Below are positions 11,855-27,414 of a stretch of DNA of 64,000 bases, in pieces (the stretch's first letter is position 1; each line of letters starts with the position of its first letter). Source of the DNA: Actinostola sp. cb2023 (Eukaryota > Cnidaria > Anthozoa > Actiniaria > Actinostolidae); assembly GCA_033675265.1 (NCBI GenBank), contig JAUJYZ010001569.1, forward strand, positions 372,001 through 436,000, written 5' to 3'. The notes under the pieces were generated by a model. The model saw only the letters and a program-made list of their open reading frames with translations, made no database searches and was not told the origin of the DNA. A program made the position numbers and the translations under genes.

Positions 11855-12505
11855 TTTACCAACTCTAATTCCTCTTTTTTTATTTTTCCACTAGAATCTA
11901 GCGGAGTTGACCTTTCTTGTGCTCTCCGAGCTTGGATCATGAGATATCGTAAACAATGACATATTCTGTTTTATTATTAACGGCAATAATATTAACACTT
12001 GAAACAGATTGAAAGTAAACATGTCTACAAATTATCTAAGTACATATTCCATGGTACAGTCGAGAAAGAGTTAGATACTGCTTGCGATGATGCTGTAATT
12101 ACTCCATTAACATGCTCAATTACTGAAGATTTTTTTTTTTGACAAACGATTTGCTTGGATTGTTTTTATTAGCACCTGCAAACACCTGCAGAAATAGCCA
12201 AAACAAGCAGTGGAAATTAGATTGAACAAAGAGAGTTATTGATCCATCAAAACTGTTATTATCTTAATCCCACAGCTCTTCAAAGAACAACCCTCAATAG
12301 AGAGAATAACAAAGTAAAAAACAGCATTTAAAGAATAATCAACAAAAAGGAACAGTGACAAAAAGAGAATTCTTTTTAAAAAAATCCAAAATATTTCAAA
12401 TGTTTCGCCACCGTTAGGTTCATGACCCTTAGTTAGTGTGACAGGAATCAGGTGCGTGACGAAAGCACCTGATTGGCTAGATTAATTCATTACCCATATG
12501 GGTAA
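11855..12505. promoter_or_regulatory. Region upstream of gene E, presumed promoter
   Basis: This lies immediately 5' of the gene E start codon on the minus strand. No clear TATA box or known factor site stands out. The promoter role is inferred from position only. Confidence 0.25.
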
Positions 12506-12509
12506 TAAG

Positions 12510-12999
12510 CCCTTTCACGGATTTTCGCCGCCATTTTGAATTGGGGCAAACTTGGCAAAATATATAAAAATCTGGATCACTTTGACTTGCCGTAACTCCG
12601 CTCGATTTTGTTGGATTTTCAAAATTTAAACTTCGATAATCAGCAGGCATGCATATCAGTTGTTGGACTGAAAATAAGACCAATGTAGGTGTTTTAACTA
12701 CCTTTTTCGAGTCAATCTTCTTTTCACGAATGGATCTTAAAATTTCGAGCTAATTTGCATATTCACGTGCCAAGCGTTTTATTTTGAAAACAAAAATCGT
12801 TTTTTCTCGATTTGTTGCCTTCCGATACCCATCATGTTATAGGACATTAATAACAAAGAAAAAATATTTTCTAAAATTGTAAGTTTTTGAAAATCCAACG
12901 AAATCGAGCGGAGTTATGGCAAGTCAAAGTGATCCAGATTTCTATTAATTTTGCAGAGTTTTCCCCAATTCAAAATGGCGGCGAAAAACCGTGAAAGGG
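12510..12999. mobile_element. 490-bp MITE with CCCTTTCACGG ends
   Basis: CCCTTTCACGGATTTTCGCC at the left is mirrored by GGCGAAAAACCGTGAAAGGG at the right. Inverted arms of over 100 bp share TCACTTTGACTTGCC and the ATCGAGCGGAGTT region as complements. Non-coding. No clean target duplication identified. Confidence 0.75.
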
Positions 13000-13166
13000 T
13001 AGGGTTTTCTGTTCTCCGCATTAGTTAGCTTATTTACAAACATATATGTGAATATTTGTTTATTCAGGCGTTCATCGAGCTCAATGAAGCAGTGTTTCTC
13101 CACCTGTTTGCGCACCTTACCGGCTCAACGAGTTTATCACACATGCCAGAGGTTAAATATTTGAGC

Positions 13167-13514
13167 AAGGGAGCACGGCAGACTGTTGTTTGTGTAGCGC
13201 GCGTAGTTCATTCGATCTTTTCCGCCGCCATTTTGAAAGCTATTATCATGCAACTATCCACTGACAAGTGCAAATGCGGGCGCTAATATGAGCGAGCGCG
13301 AGCAAGTCCCGAAACATTACCGGAATCGCTCCCGATATGGACGAGTACCGAAGGCTCGTGGAGAGTTACAAACATCGGCAGACTGTCGCTCATATTAGCG
13401 CCCGCATTTGCACTTGTCAGTGGATAGTTGCATGATAATAGCTTTCAAAATGGCGGCGGAAAAGATCGAATGAACTACGCGCGCTACACAAACAACAGTC
13501 TGCCGTGCTCCCTT
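13167..13514. repeat. Perfect 129-bp inverted repeat, 90-bp spacer
   Basis: 13167-13295 and 13386-13514 appear to be exact reverse complements over 129 bp, starting AAGGGAGCACGGCAGACTG and ending in its complement. The spacer is GC-richer with GCGAGCGCGAGC. Such a perfect arm pair implies a very recent foldback element or ongoing arm homogenisation. Confidence 0.85.
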
Positions 13515-13576
13515 GACTCGAGTCTTGACTTATCACAACACGCCTTGTCTTACCGTGAGGTAGTTTGATCTCTTAG

Positions 13577-13853
13577 CCTGGTCCTCACTAGCGCCATAAG
13601 CACAAGCAACATACGCAGACTCAGTAATGCATTGCTCATTAAAACCTGGTCCTCACTAGCTACATAAGCACAAGCAACATACGCAGACTCAGTAATGCAT
13701 TGCTCATTAAAGCCTGGTCCTCACTAGCGACATAAGCACAAGCAACATACGCAGACTCAGTATTAATGCATTGCTCATTAACGGTGCTTGTCATACCTAT
13801 TGCATAAATGGTGTCCTGAGTCTGCGTATGTTGCTAGTGAGGACCAGGCTTTA
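13577..13853. repeat. MITE with its left half tandemly repeated (69-bp unit, 3 copies)
   Basis: The unit CCTGGTCCTCACTAGC ... AGCAACATACGCAGACTCAG ... GCTCATTAA occurs three times head to tail. The right end (GAGTCTGCGTATGTTGC followed by TAGTGAGGACCAGGC) is the reverse complement of the unit start. So this is a palindromic element whose left end has been amplified. Confidence 0.75.
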
Positions 13854-14086
13854 TTTTGCTATTCTTTTCAGTTTATTTTATTATCTTTTAGTTCAACTTT
13901 TACAAGAAATAAGTTTTGCTTTATTTACCAATAGTTAGTTACCATAGCAACTAGTTCGAGCAGTCGGTTCACTTTAGCAAGTCTTCAATAATGGCAACTT
14001 TTTATTAGTTTACAGCTTTAGTTTTCCTAATTAACATCCAGTTTGTTACTTCAGGTTTATTTTATCAGCTTTCATCCACTCAGCCG

Positions 14087-16484
14087 TAGAGTGCAAACAC
14101 TAAAACCGTGAAACAGTACAAACTGCTAAATAGCACCAATGAAACAAAAGAAAACAAAAGACATTGCACTATTTAGTAGAGTGCAAACACTAAAACCGTG
14201 AAACAGTACAAACTATTTAGTGCTAACAATGAAACAAAAGAAAACAAAAGACATTGCACTATTTAGTAGAGTGCAAACACTAAAACCGTGAAACAGTACA
14301 AACTATTTAGTGCTAAATAGCACCAATGAAACAATAGAAAACAAAAGACATTGCACTATTTAGTAGAGTGCAAACACTAAAACACTAAAACCGTGAAACA
14401 GTGAGCACAGTACAAACTATTTAGTGCTAAATAGCACCAATGAAACAATAGAAAACAAAAGACATTGCACTATTTAGTAGAGTGCAAACACTAAAACCGT
14501 GAAACAGTACAAACTATTTAGTGCTAAATAGCACCAATAAATAGAAAACAAAAGACATTGCAGCAAAACAATGAACAGTACAAACTATTTAGTGCTAAAT
14601 AGCACCAATGAAACAATAGAAAACAAAAGACATTGCACTATTTAGTAGAGTGCAAACACTAAAACCGTGAAACAGTACAAACTATTTAGTGCTAAATAGC
14701 ACCAATGAAACAATAGAAAACAAAAGACATTGCACTATTTAGTAGAGTGCAAACACTAAAACCGTGAAACAGTACAAACTATTTAGTGCTAAATAGCACC
14801 AATGAAACAATAGAAAACAAAAGACATTGCACTATTTAGTAGAGTGCAAACACTAAAACCGTGAAACAGTACAAACTATTTAGTGCTAAATAGCACCAAT
14901 GAAACAATAGAAAACAAAAGACATTGCACTATTTAGTAGAGTGCAAACACTAAAACCGTGAAACAGTACAAACTATTTAGTGCTAAATAGCACCAATGAA
15001 ACAATGAAACAATAGAAAACAAAAGACATTGCACTATTTTTAGTAGAGTGCAAACACTAAAACCGTGAAACAGTACAAACTATTTAGTGCTAAATAGCAC
15101 CAATACAAAACAATAGCAGAAAACAAAAGACATTGCACTATTTAGTAGAGTGCAAACACTAAAACCGTGAAACAGTACAAACTATTTAGTGCTAAATAGC
15201 ACCAATGAAACAATAGAAAACAAAAGACATTGCACTATTTAGTAGAGTGCAAACACTAAAACCGTGAAACAGTACAAACTATTTAGTGCTAAATAGCACC
15301 AATGAAACATAAACACAAAGACATTGCACTATTTAGTAGAGTGCAAACACTAAAACCGTGAAACAGTACAAACAAAAGCACCAATGAAACAATAGAAAAC
15401 AAAAGACATTGCACTATTTAGTAGAGTGCAAACACTAAAACCGTGAAACAGTACAAACTATTTAGTGCTAAATAGCACCAATGAAACAATAGAAAACAAA
15501 AGACATTGCACTATTTAGTAGAGTGCAAACACTAAAACCGTGAAACAGTACAAACTATTTAGTGCTAAATAGCACCAATGAAACAATAGAAAACAAAAGA
15601 CATTGCACTATTTAGTAGAGTGCAAACACTAAATAACCAATGAAACAGAAAACAAAAGACATTGCACTATTTAGTAGAGTGCAAACACTAAACCGTGAAA
15701 CAGTACAAACTATTTAGTGCTAAATAGCACCAATGAAACAATAGAAAACAAAAGACATTGCACTATTTAGTAGAGTGCAAACACTAAAACCGTGAAACAG
15801 TACAAACTATTTAGTGCTAAATAGCACCAATGAAACAATAGAAAACAAAAGACATTGCACTATTTAGTAGAGTGCAAACACTAAAACCGTGAAACAGTAC
15901 AAACTATTTAGTGCTAAATAGCACCAATGAAACAATAGAAAACAAAAGACATTGCACTATTTGTAGAGTGCAAACACTAAAACCGTGAAACAGTACAAAC
16001 TATTTAGTGCTAAATAGCACCAATGAAACAATAGAAAACAAAAGACATTGCACTATTTAGTAGAGTGCAAACACTAAAACCGTGAAACAGTACAAACTAT
16101 TTAGTGCTAAATAGCACCAATGAAACAATAGAAAACAAAAGACATTGCACTATTTAGTAGAGTGCAAACACTAAAACCGTGAAACAGTACAAACTATTTA
16201 GTGCTAAATAGCACAATGAAACAATAGAAAACAAAAGACATTGCACTATTTAGTAGAGTGCAAACACTAAAACCGTGAAACAGTACAAACTATTTAGTGC
16301 TAAATAGCACCAATGAAACAATAGCACTATTTAGTAGAGTGCAAACACTAAAACCGTGAAACAGTACAAACTATTTAGTGCTAAATAGCACCAATGAAAC
16401 AATAGAAAACAAAAGACATTGCACTATTTAGTACTATAAGTAAAGTTAGCACTGTTTCACGGTTATAGTGTTTGCACTCTATGT
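14087..16484. repeat. 97-bp satellite array derived from a MITE, about 24 copies
   Basis: The unit begins AGAGTGCAAACACTAAAACC and includes TATTTAGTGCTAAATAGCAC and CAAAAGACATTGCACTATTT, with a period of 97 bp and occasional deleted units. The array ends (16440-16484) in GTTAGCACTGTTTCACGGTT and AGTGTTTGCACTCTA, the reverse complement of the unit start. A single, non-amplified version of the whole element is at 60664-60863, so this satellite grew from one end of a MITE. Confidence 0.9.
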
Positions 16485-17300
16485 TTGTAGCCGGAAGTAG
16501 TTGTCAGTTAGGACTGGAATGCGGTATAATCACTACTACTTCTAATAATAATGAGCATTTTTATAGCGCAAAATTATCTCAATGCGCTTTACAATCAGTT
16601 AAAAATCCTGATTAGCTTTACTCATCTCGTGTGAGCGGACGATTCAAGGTTCTACTGCCATCCATGTTTTGACAAAGTCAGGGAGGTAGCTGTCATACCA
16701 CGATCTTTTCTTTTGTTCCGCTGAGAAACTTTGGAAATAAAAAGAACTGAATATAAACATGTTTTGAAAACACGAATGAAACAAAGAGTTGTTGTTTACC
16801 TGCTTTGTATTTTACCTTGGACTGACGGTATTGCTAGTTATAAGGGAAAGGAAAATGACATTATTCATTCAGCTCAAACTTTGGTCTACATTACATTTAT
16901 CATCAATGGTGTCTTCCATGAAGATTTTTACAACATTTGTCAAATTTCTCGCGCACTGATTGGATAAGAGCCATTGTCGATAAGAGGACAGACGCATAGA
17001 ATGGCGTTTCGCTCGCGCACCGAGCCAGCGCGCGCTTGAATCAGTTTTTCTTTCAACTCTATTTGTCGTTTTGGGAGCCTTCTCTGCTTCGACCATAGAA
17101 ATGACGTCAGAAAATGATCAAAACTCAAGTGGAACCACGAGCGTATAGAAAAGCGACTTCGATTTGTTAAATTTCTCAGAACCCTAAAGTCGTTTGTACG
17201 CAAATGTATGACACACACACACACACTGTACGTATACATATATATGAATATTTCTACGTTTTCGCGTTTCCTCTAGTATTGAATGAGTATAGCGTCTTAC
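16485..17300. other. Spacer downstream of gene D's last identified exon
   Basis: Contains a SINE/LINE-like fragment (TTTATAGCGCAAAATTATCT, about 16560) and a short (CA)n at 17211-17225. The continuation of gene D after 17301 should lie here or beyond, but no terminal exon could be recognised. Confidence 0.4.
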
Positions 17301-20300
17301 ATTGCGCAGCTGATGCTGAACTGTCAGGAGTAGAGATGGTTTCTGTAGCCGATGGTTCCAGCGTTACTGTCATCAGGGAGCTTGTTGCTAGGATACTAGA
17401 CGTTTCTGATGCTGTTATTGACAGTGTATCAAGACACGGAGTTGCCTCAGTAGTTGTAACTGCTTCAGATGTGCTTATCATCTGTGTACTTGCCGATGCG
17501 GTAGTTGTGTTAGATGATACTTCAGTTGTGAGTGTGCTAGCTATATCCATAGATGCTACTGTTGTAGATGTGCTCGTCAGCTCTGGAGTAATAGTAGTAG
17601 TAATAGTACCCTCTATCGTTGTCGATGTTGGTTGGATGCTCGCTTGCTCTGTACTTGCTGCATCAGTCTTGCTTTCAGTTACTGTTGCAAACACGTATTT
17701 TGTCTCGGTCACTGTTACTGTGTTTTGATGCTCATCGTTAGCGTTAGTACACGCAGTAAGTACTGTTGTCTGACATGTTGTGGCTATGGGTCTACAAGAT
17801 ACTGGAGGAATAACAGGGGTGCTTACCATTTACTCGGAAAAACCGGAACTGATTCCGGTTGGAAAAACAAATGGTATGTGTCTTTCCGATCGGAAAGTTT
17901 CGGAAAACTCGGTCTAGCGATTGAGGTAATCCACTTTTCTCGCTCTTTTCGTTTTTTTTTCGTAGACGCGTGTACCATTAGACCGAGTTTTCCGGAATTT
18001 TCCGATCGGAATGACACATACCTTTTTTTTTTTCAAACCGGAATTTCCGGTTTTTCCGAGTAAATGGTAAGCACCCCAGGTTTACATGTTGAGAACTGTG
18101 GACAGCAAGTTGTTGATGGCAAAAGTACAATGAGGAATGTTTTGCTATCGAGCACCAACATGGCCGCCATCACTGACGTCACGGATAAACCAGCAATACA
18201 CTACCATCTGGTAAAATGACACAGGAAGACCGTGATCGTTACTTACCAGGACAAACCGTTTTGCTGATTCGCAGAAGACTTTGAGCCAATTTATCGATAT
18301 CCGTGATATTGAAGACGTTGGCACGATCTCCGCCAATCAAATTTAACTCCTGGTAATTATTGTCCAAACCGGAAGCGACTGCGTAAAGGGTAACATTTTG
18401 GTTTCGTAGTTCACTGAGTGGCTTTGCTATGATCCTCAGCCAGTCAGGGCTTTCATCAGGGTTAGTTGTAGCACCTAAAGAAATGCAAATATGTAGAACT
18501 ATGGGAAATTTCTGGAGAGTAGTCATGAATGATGTGCACCAAAGGATCATGGGAAATAATCATGAATTGTGGGCCCCAGAGGATCATGGGAATTTGTCGT
18601 AGAAATGTGGACCCAGAGGATCATGGGAAGTACTTAGTCTTTGAAATGCAGCCCAGAGGATCATGGGAATTAGTCGTTGAAATGTGGACCCAGAGGATCA
18701 TGGGAAGTACTTAGTCTTTGAAATACAGGCCCCAGAGGATCATGGGAATTAGTCGTTGAAATGTGGACCCAGAGGATCATGGGAAGTACTTAGTCTTTGA
18801 AATACAGGCCCCAGAGGATCATGGGAATTAGTCGTTGAAATGTGGACCCCGAGGATCATGGGAAGTACTTAGTCTTTGAAATACAGGCCCCAGAGGATCA
18901 TGGGAATTAGTCGTTGAAATGTGGACCCAGAGGATCATGGGAAGTACTTAGTCTTTGAAATACAGGCCCCAGAGGATCATGGGAATTAGTCGTTGAAATG
19001 TGGGCCCAGAGGATCATGGGAAGTACTTAGTCTTTGAAATGCAGGCCCCAGAGGATCATGGGAATTAGTCGTTGAAATGTGGGCCCAGAGGATCATGGGA
19101 AGTACTTAGTCTTTGAAATGCAGGCCCCAGAGGATCATGGGAAGTACTTAGTCTTTGAAATACAGGCCCCAGAGGATCATGGGAATTAGTCGTTGAAATG
19201 TGGGCCCAGAGGATCATGGGAAGTACTTAGTCTTTGAAATGCAGGCCCCAGAGGATCATGGGAAGTAGTCTTTGAAATGCCCCAAGATGATTGGCTTACC
19301 ATCAGTAATGCCATCAGTAAACACAGCCACAACTTTAGGTACGTTTTTTCTTGCACCACTCAATGGTAGAAATACATGATGAAGGACGGAGTTGAGCGCG
19401 ATGTCAAGTCGTGACCATTCACCAAAAAACGATAACTCATCAATCACTTGTGTCAAAGTCCCTTTGTCTGCATTTCGATCAAACATGTAGAAAGTCTCAA
19501 CATCAGAACTGTACACAATGATAGACACGTGGGTACCCTGTGGTGAGACGTCTAGTTCATTAACGAGTCTCTTGGCTGCTTGTTTGTTTGATGGCCAAAA
19601 CCATCCATCGATAGCTACACTATGAGAGCAGTCAAGCACTAAGGCCAGGTCTATCTCGTAATGACATCCAGTCTCTAGAATAGAACAGAACAAACAAACA
19701 ACAGAATATTTCACGATAAAATGAGAAAAAAAGATTTTTCAATCGACGATTAGTTCAAGCGATTAATAAAAATAACTAACAATTTTGCTTACCGGCTGAT
19801 ATTGAGGTAGGGGTGGGATTGAGAAGAACTTCAAGTCCACGCTTAACAGCTTGGTTGCCATAGTTACTCCCGCCTTTGTCAAGGCTGGATTGTCCTACCG
19901 TATCGCCACCAGCAAGAACTCTCTTGTCTGCTGATGCTTGGTTACCATAGTTACTCCCGCCTTTGTCAAGGCTGGATTGCCCTACCGTATTGCCACCAGC
20001 AAGAACTCTCTTGTCTGCTGATGCTTGGTTACCATAGTTACTCCCGCCTTTGTCAAGGTTGGATTGTCCTACCGTATCGCCACCAGCAAGAATTCTCTTG
20101 TCTGCTGATGCTTGGTTACCATAGTTACTCCCGCCTTTGTCAAGGCTGGATTGTCCTACCGTATCGCCACCAGCAAGAACTCTCTTGTCTGCTGATGTAT
20201 GTTTAATGGGTTGTAATTTGACTGCAATTAATATAAAAGCAAATAGAAAATAATAATATCATTCTAATGTGAATAGAAGTAAACAGTGTTACTTACATCG

Positions 20301-20732
20301 TTTTGCTAATTATTTATTTTTACGCCATTTTCATTCCATTATTGTTTTTCATTATGTTTGATAAAAGGATGCTAAGTTCTTGATATTGAGGAGGAATCCT
20401 CAGGCCCTTGGAGACTATTAACTAGATTCTATGTTTGTTTTTTTTCTTAGCTACGTTGTGAACAGAATTGAACATTGTCCGATATTATTGTCCGATGTCC
20501 ACGGTGTTGATAAATAAATTGAAATTGAAATTGTGTTGCTTTTGTCGTTTATGTACAAATTACTCGGTCAATTACAAGGTACCTAATTTGCACTCTACCG
20601 ATATCTTGAGTAATACTACTGCTATTTTTACGTCTATTTATAGTAATACTTACCGTGGGCATTTGCTGTGGATACCGTAACATGCAATACGATGCAAATA
20701 AACCCTTTTACAATTGCAAAATCACAAATCAT
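17301..20732 (-). CDS. Gene D: secreted VWA plus mucin-like protein
   Basis: Five exons with matching phase-1 junctions. 20732-20654: 26 codons of signal peptide (MICDFAIVKGFICIVLHVTV). 20221-19793: 143-codon linker made largely of a 29-residue repeat containing VLAGGDTVGQSSLDKGGSN. 19674-19300 and 18474-18247: VWA halves, with MIDAS DCSHS, a SRLD segment and FTDG, ending TVCP. 17801-17301: 167 codons very rich in Thr/Ser, a likely O-glycosylated stalk with four cysteines near its start. The product is predicted to be secreted and adhesive or matrix-associated. It is the tandem paralog of genes B and C. The last exon ends at a donor (T/GTAAGA), so further exons are expected; if unspliced, a stop follows near 17254. 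A MITE sits 14 bases from the last acceptor. Confidence 0.78.
17817..18076. mobile_element. 260-bp MITE with CAG target duplication, in gene D's last intron
   Basis: Ends GGGTGCTTACCATTTACTCG and complement CGAGTAAATGGTAAGCACCC, flanked by CAG (17814-17816 and 18077-18079). Inner palindromes include TTTCCGATCGGAAAG-like segments. It lies on the 5' side of the acceptor at 17802-17803 (minus strand), so only about 13 host bases separate the element from the AG. Confidence 0.85.
18534..19285. repeat. Intronic minisatellite, AGAGGATCATGGGAA units of about 39 bp
   Basis: About 19 copies of AGAGGATCATGGGAA alternate between two spacers (AGTACTTAGTCTTTGAAAT and TTAGTCGTTGAAATGTGG), giving a higher-order unit of about 79 bp. 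It fills the intron between the two VWA exons of gene D and stops about 15 bp short of the VWA first-half donor at 19300. Confidence 0.9.
19850..20205 (-). repeat. Coding minisatellite, 87-bp unit, 4 copies
   Basis: Within gene D exon 2, an 87-bp unit (29 codons) repeats about four times in frame, encoding ASADKRVLAGGDTVGQSSLD then KGGSNYGNQ. Copies are nearly identical at the DNA level. A related single motif (LTGGGTVLQ) is in the equivalent exon of gene B, so the repeat expanded after duplication. Confidence 0.85.
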
Positions 20733-22495
20733 TTTACAAGTTTTATACAGCACGACTATTCGATGTTGCTTGAAACTGGTCTTAACGTCATTCATATCTC
20801 GTTGAGTTTCTGAGTGAGTGACTCCCATTTGGAGTTCCAGAACAGAAAGATCACTTCACATGTCATGCTCTTGCGTACCGACCATGAACAACAAGCGGCG
20901 ATGCATAACGATCGAGTGGATTTTAAAGTTAGTTTAATTTTGTGTATTAAACTATGGTTAATCCGTTCAGTTCGATCCGAGATTCTAGTGAGGTCTAGAG
21001 TCACTTGTCATTCCATGAATATAGCCCCATCTAGAACAGTCTATTTATAGAACTATTATCCATTCTAGAGCCAATCAGATTAAGGAACATACCTGGTCCA
21101 ATAGATAAGGAACATACCAATAGATATACAGTCCAATAGATGGTAATTATATCTTATAGAGGAATGATTCGAGCTGCCACTGTAATTTATTACTTGTCAT
21201 GTACTGACAATATCGATGGAAACCTGTTCGCATATACCTTGATCTGTAACTGAACATGATGGTTCACAATAGTGGAACAGATTAATGGGGTCCTGACCGG
21301 CAAACTGTAACATGTACTCAGTCATCTATGATGGTTTTTCTCGTTTGGTCGCGCATGCCCAGTAGGCCTCGTCCCCAGTCTACTTCTTCTCGGTCTCCCA
21401 TCATGCTTTGCTAGCTTTCTTCAAAATGGCGGACACTATGCTCCCCGAAGAATTATCCCAACTCTCGGACTCAAAAGACGAATTTTTAAGGTTTTTTTTT
21501 TCACTCAGTGAGTTTGTTTAACATTTAATGAGTACAATAAGTTTTAGCCTGAATGTCAGCTGTGAATGTCTGAGATGCAGACTACATAATTGTTTTTTCC
21601 ATTTGTTTTCTTTTCTTTCCATACTACCTCACCGATTCACCTAGAACGAGATTTTGGCTAGACTTCTCGCATGATTGGAAATAAGAGACCATCAATCAAG
21701 AACTTAGTGTTACAATGATAAATTCAAGAATAGTTGTTATTGATACGGTTGAATGGAACTGTCTATCAGATATCATATGCTCGATAACCATGCTTGCCAC
21801 TGCGCATGCTCAGATTCCTTCAATCTGTTCAGAGGATCATGAAATTCGCGCTCAATGTTTATTGTGTTTCGTTGCCAACTTCTTGACGCTTGCAAATAAC
21901 CGGCACTTTTGTGTCTTAATTCTACCCCTGATGATTGCTATGATGACTGGTATTCGAATTAGCGACGTCAAATATACAGCAGTACAACAACATTAGTTTT
22001 ATTAAGCCATATTTTTCACTTTTTATAGATCTATTTTACTTTTATTCTAATAATTAACGAACAATATTTCAATCTGAGCTGTGCTCCATGGTCAGACGTA
22101 TGTCGTATGGTGGCAGCATAGTATGCCTTTATATGCCTTCGACTCGACCACGTTGAGCTGTTTCCTTCGTAATTCAGCTAGCAGCTGCAATGAAGGACGA
22201 TTAGCCCCCAGACTATTACTGTATTAATTAGACTATATGATATAAATTCACCGTAGGCACTCAACGGTATTTTCACTATTTTGCTAGAGTTAGTGGAGTT
22301 CTAAGGGTTATTTTTCTGTTTACGATATGTTTTTAAAACTACCTCCACTCGACAGAAACAGACGGCGAGTCAGGACACTTTACAATAATTAATCCTTTGC
22401 AAACTTTAGAACAGAGAGTTTTAAAACTTTTAAGACTTGAAAATTTGCAACGCGGGTATTTTAGCTGTTACTTTATTATGTGAACGTGTCTGATA
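20733..22495. other. Spacer between genes C and D, possible promoter region of gene D
   Basis: Mostly AT-rich single-copy sequence. An ATG in a good context at 21426 (plus) opens MADTMLPEELSQLSDSKDEF and runs to a possible weak donor near 21489, but nothing links it to a gene. The 93-codon frame at 21715 has no recognisable domain. Confidence 0.35.
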
Positions 22496-22703
22496 GAGTC
22501 GTTTTCGTATGAGTGGAAAACCTACGGCACGTAGGTTACGGTCACGGTACGGAATCGAAGACATTGTATTCAACCAATCACAGCGCGCAAAAACATTGCT
22601 CAACCAATCGGAATGCTTGGACACGGCACGGTCATGGCACGGCGCCGTCACCGCGCGGCACGAACAGTACCGTAACTACTTCCCACTCATACGAAAACGA
22701 CTC
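22496..22703. mobile_element. TA-flanked MITE, copy 2
   Basis: Same ends as the element at 5464 (GAGTCGTTTTCGTATGAGTG and complement), 208 bp. The left TA is present, but the right flank reads GT, so the duplication has decayed or the edge has shifted. Confidence 0.7.
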
Positions 22704-23104
22704 GTGTTTATATATAGATGTGAGTGGTACTGATTTAGGTTCGCAAAGGATTACTGGGTAAAATGTACAGCCGCCATCTTGTTCTATACAATGGATTCAT
22801 TTAATCTTTGATAGGCAGCCATTGTTCTATAAATCTTGGTATGTACTTGTGGTACCATTTATGAGTGATTTGACGCTTCTTTCTATAAAAGGAACAAAGA
22901 AGATGCTTTAGTTGTAACAAAGTAGTGAAACTGGAAAAAACAAACACGACAAGTTGTTGAGCTGTAATTCTAGCATGCAGTAGCGAGTAGCGAACTAGTT
23001 TGAATAGAATATATTCGATTACAAGATTGGTCGATGCATGATGGTGAGAGTTAACGAGGTGCGTAGCGCCGAGTTGACTATCCTCATAGAAAATGAGGAC
23101 GAGT

Positions 23105-23333
23105 AGTCTAATTGTTTTAGCATAAATCATCCAGTAGGTCAGTAGAAAATGACAGAAACAAGCAACAATCAATTATTAGTCGAGAAACTCCTCCGAAACA
23201 TTAGCAAAACGCGACGACGAAGCGCCATTTTGTTTGTTTACCTCTACTCGGGGTCTATGAGCTGATAGACTACTAGTAGCGAACCAATGAGATTGCAGAA
23301 TTTCCGATAGACCACTGGATGGTTTATGCTGAT
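23105..23333 (+). repeat. Dispersed repeat, copy 2 (partner at 2565)
   Basis: Same orientation and high similarity to 2565-2775, including CCTCCGAAACATTAGCAAAA and GGGGTCTATGAGCTGATAGA. It lies downstream of the gene C polyadenylation signal. Confidence 0.75.
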
Positions 23334-23440
23334 GTGCTTTAGACCATTTGGATATCAGTGAGAAACGAAATGCCGCCGAAGGAAAGTGAAGAAAGATCGA
23401 CACCACAATCATACCTTTTTGTGATTATTTTATCTCGGCG

Positions 23441-23446
23441 TTTATT
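23441..23446 (-). terminator. Candidate polyadenylation signal of gene C
   Basis: AATAAA on the minus strand, about 90 bases beyond the end of the gene C mucin-like exon and its in-frame stop at about 23526. Position and motif fit; there is no transcript evidence. Confidence 0.45.
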
Positions 23447-23536
23447 AACAGTTATTAGAATCGGTGCTGGAAATAAAATAATATCAAATTATCAACTACA
23501 AACAACAGTATTGTAAGATAAAGTATCAGGACTTAC

Positions 23537-27414
<3,878 letters not shown>

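Noticed and set aside
14087..16484. CRISPR-like or tRNA array
   Set aside because: Units are uniform over 97 bp without spacers, and the ends match a MITE.
6430..17301. Joining gene D directly to the VWA-TSP1 exons of gene E
   Set aside because: Phase would allow it, but a separate signal-peptide exon at 11854-11773 with a phase-1 donor is a better 5' partner for the VWA at 6430.
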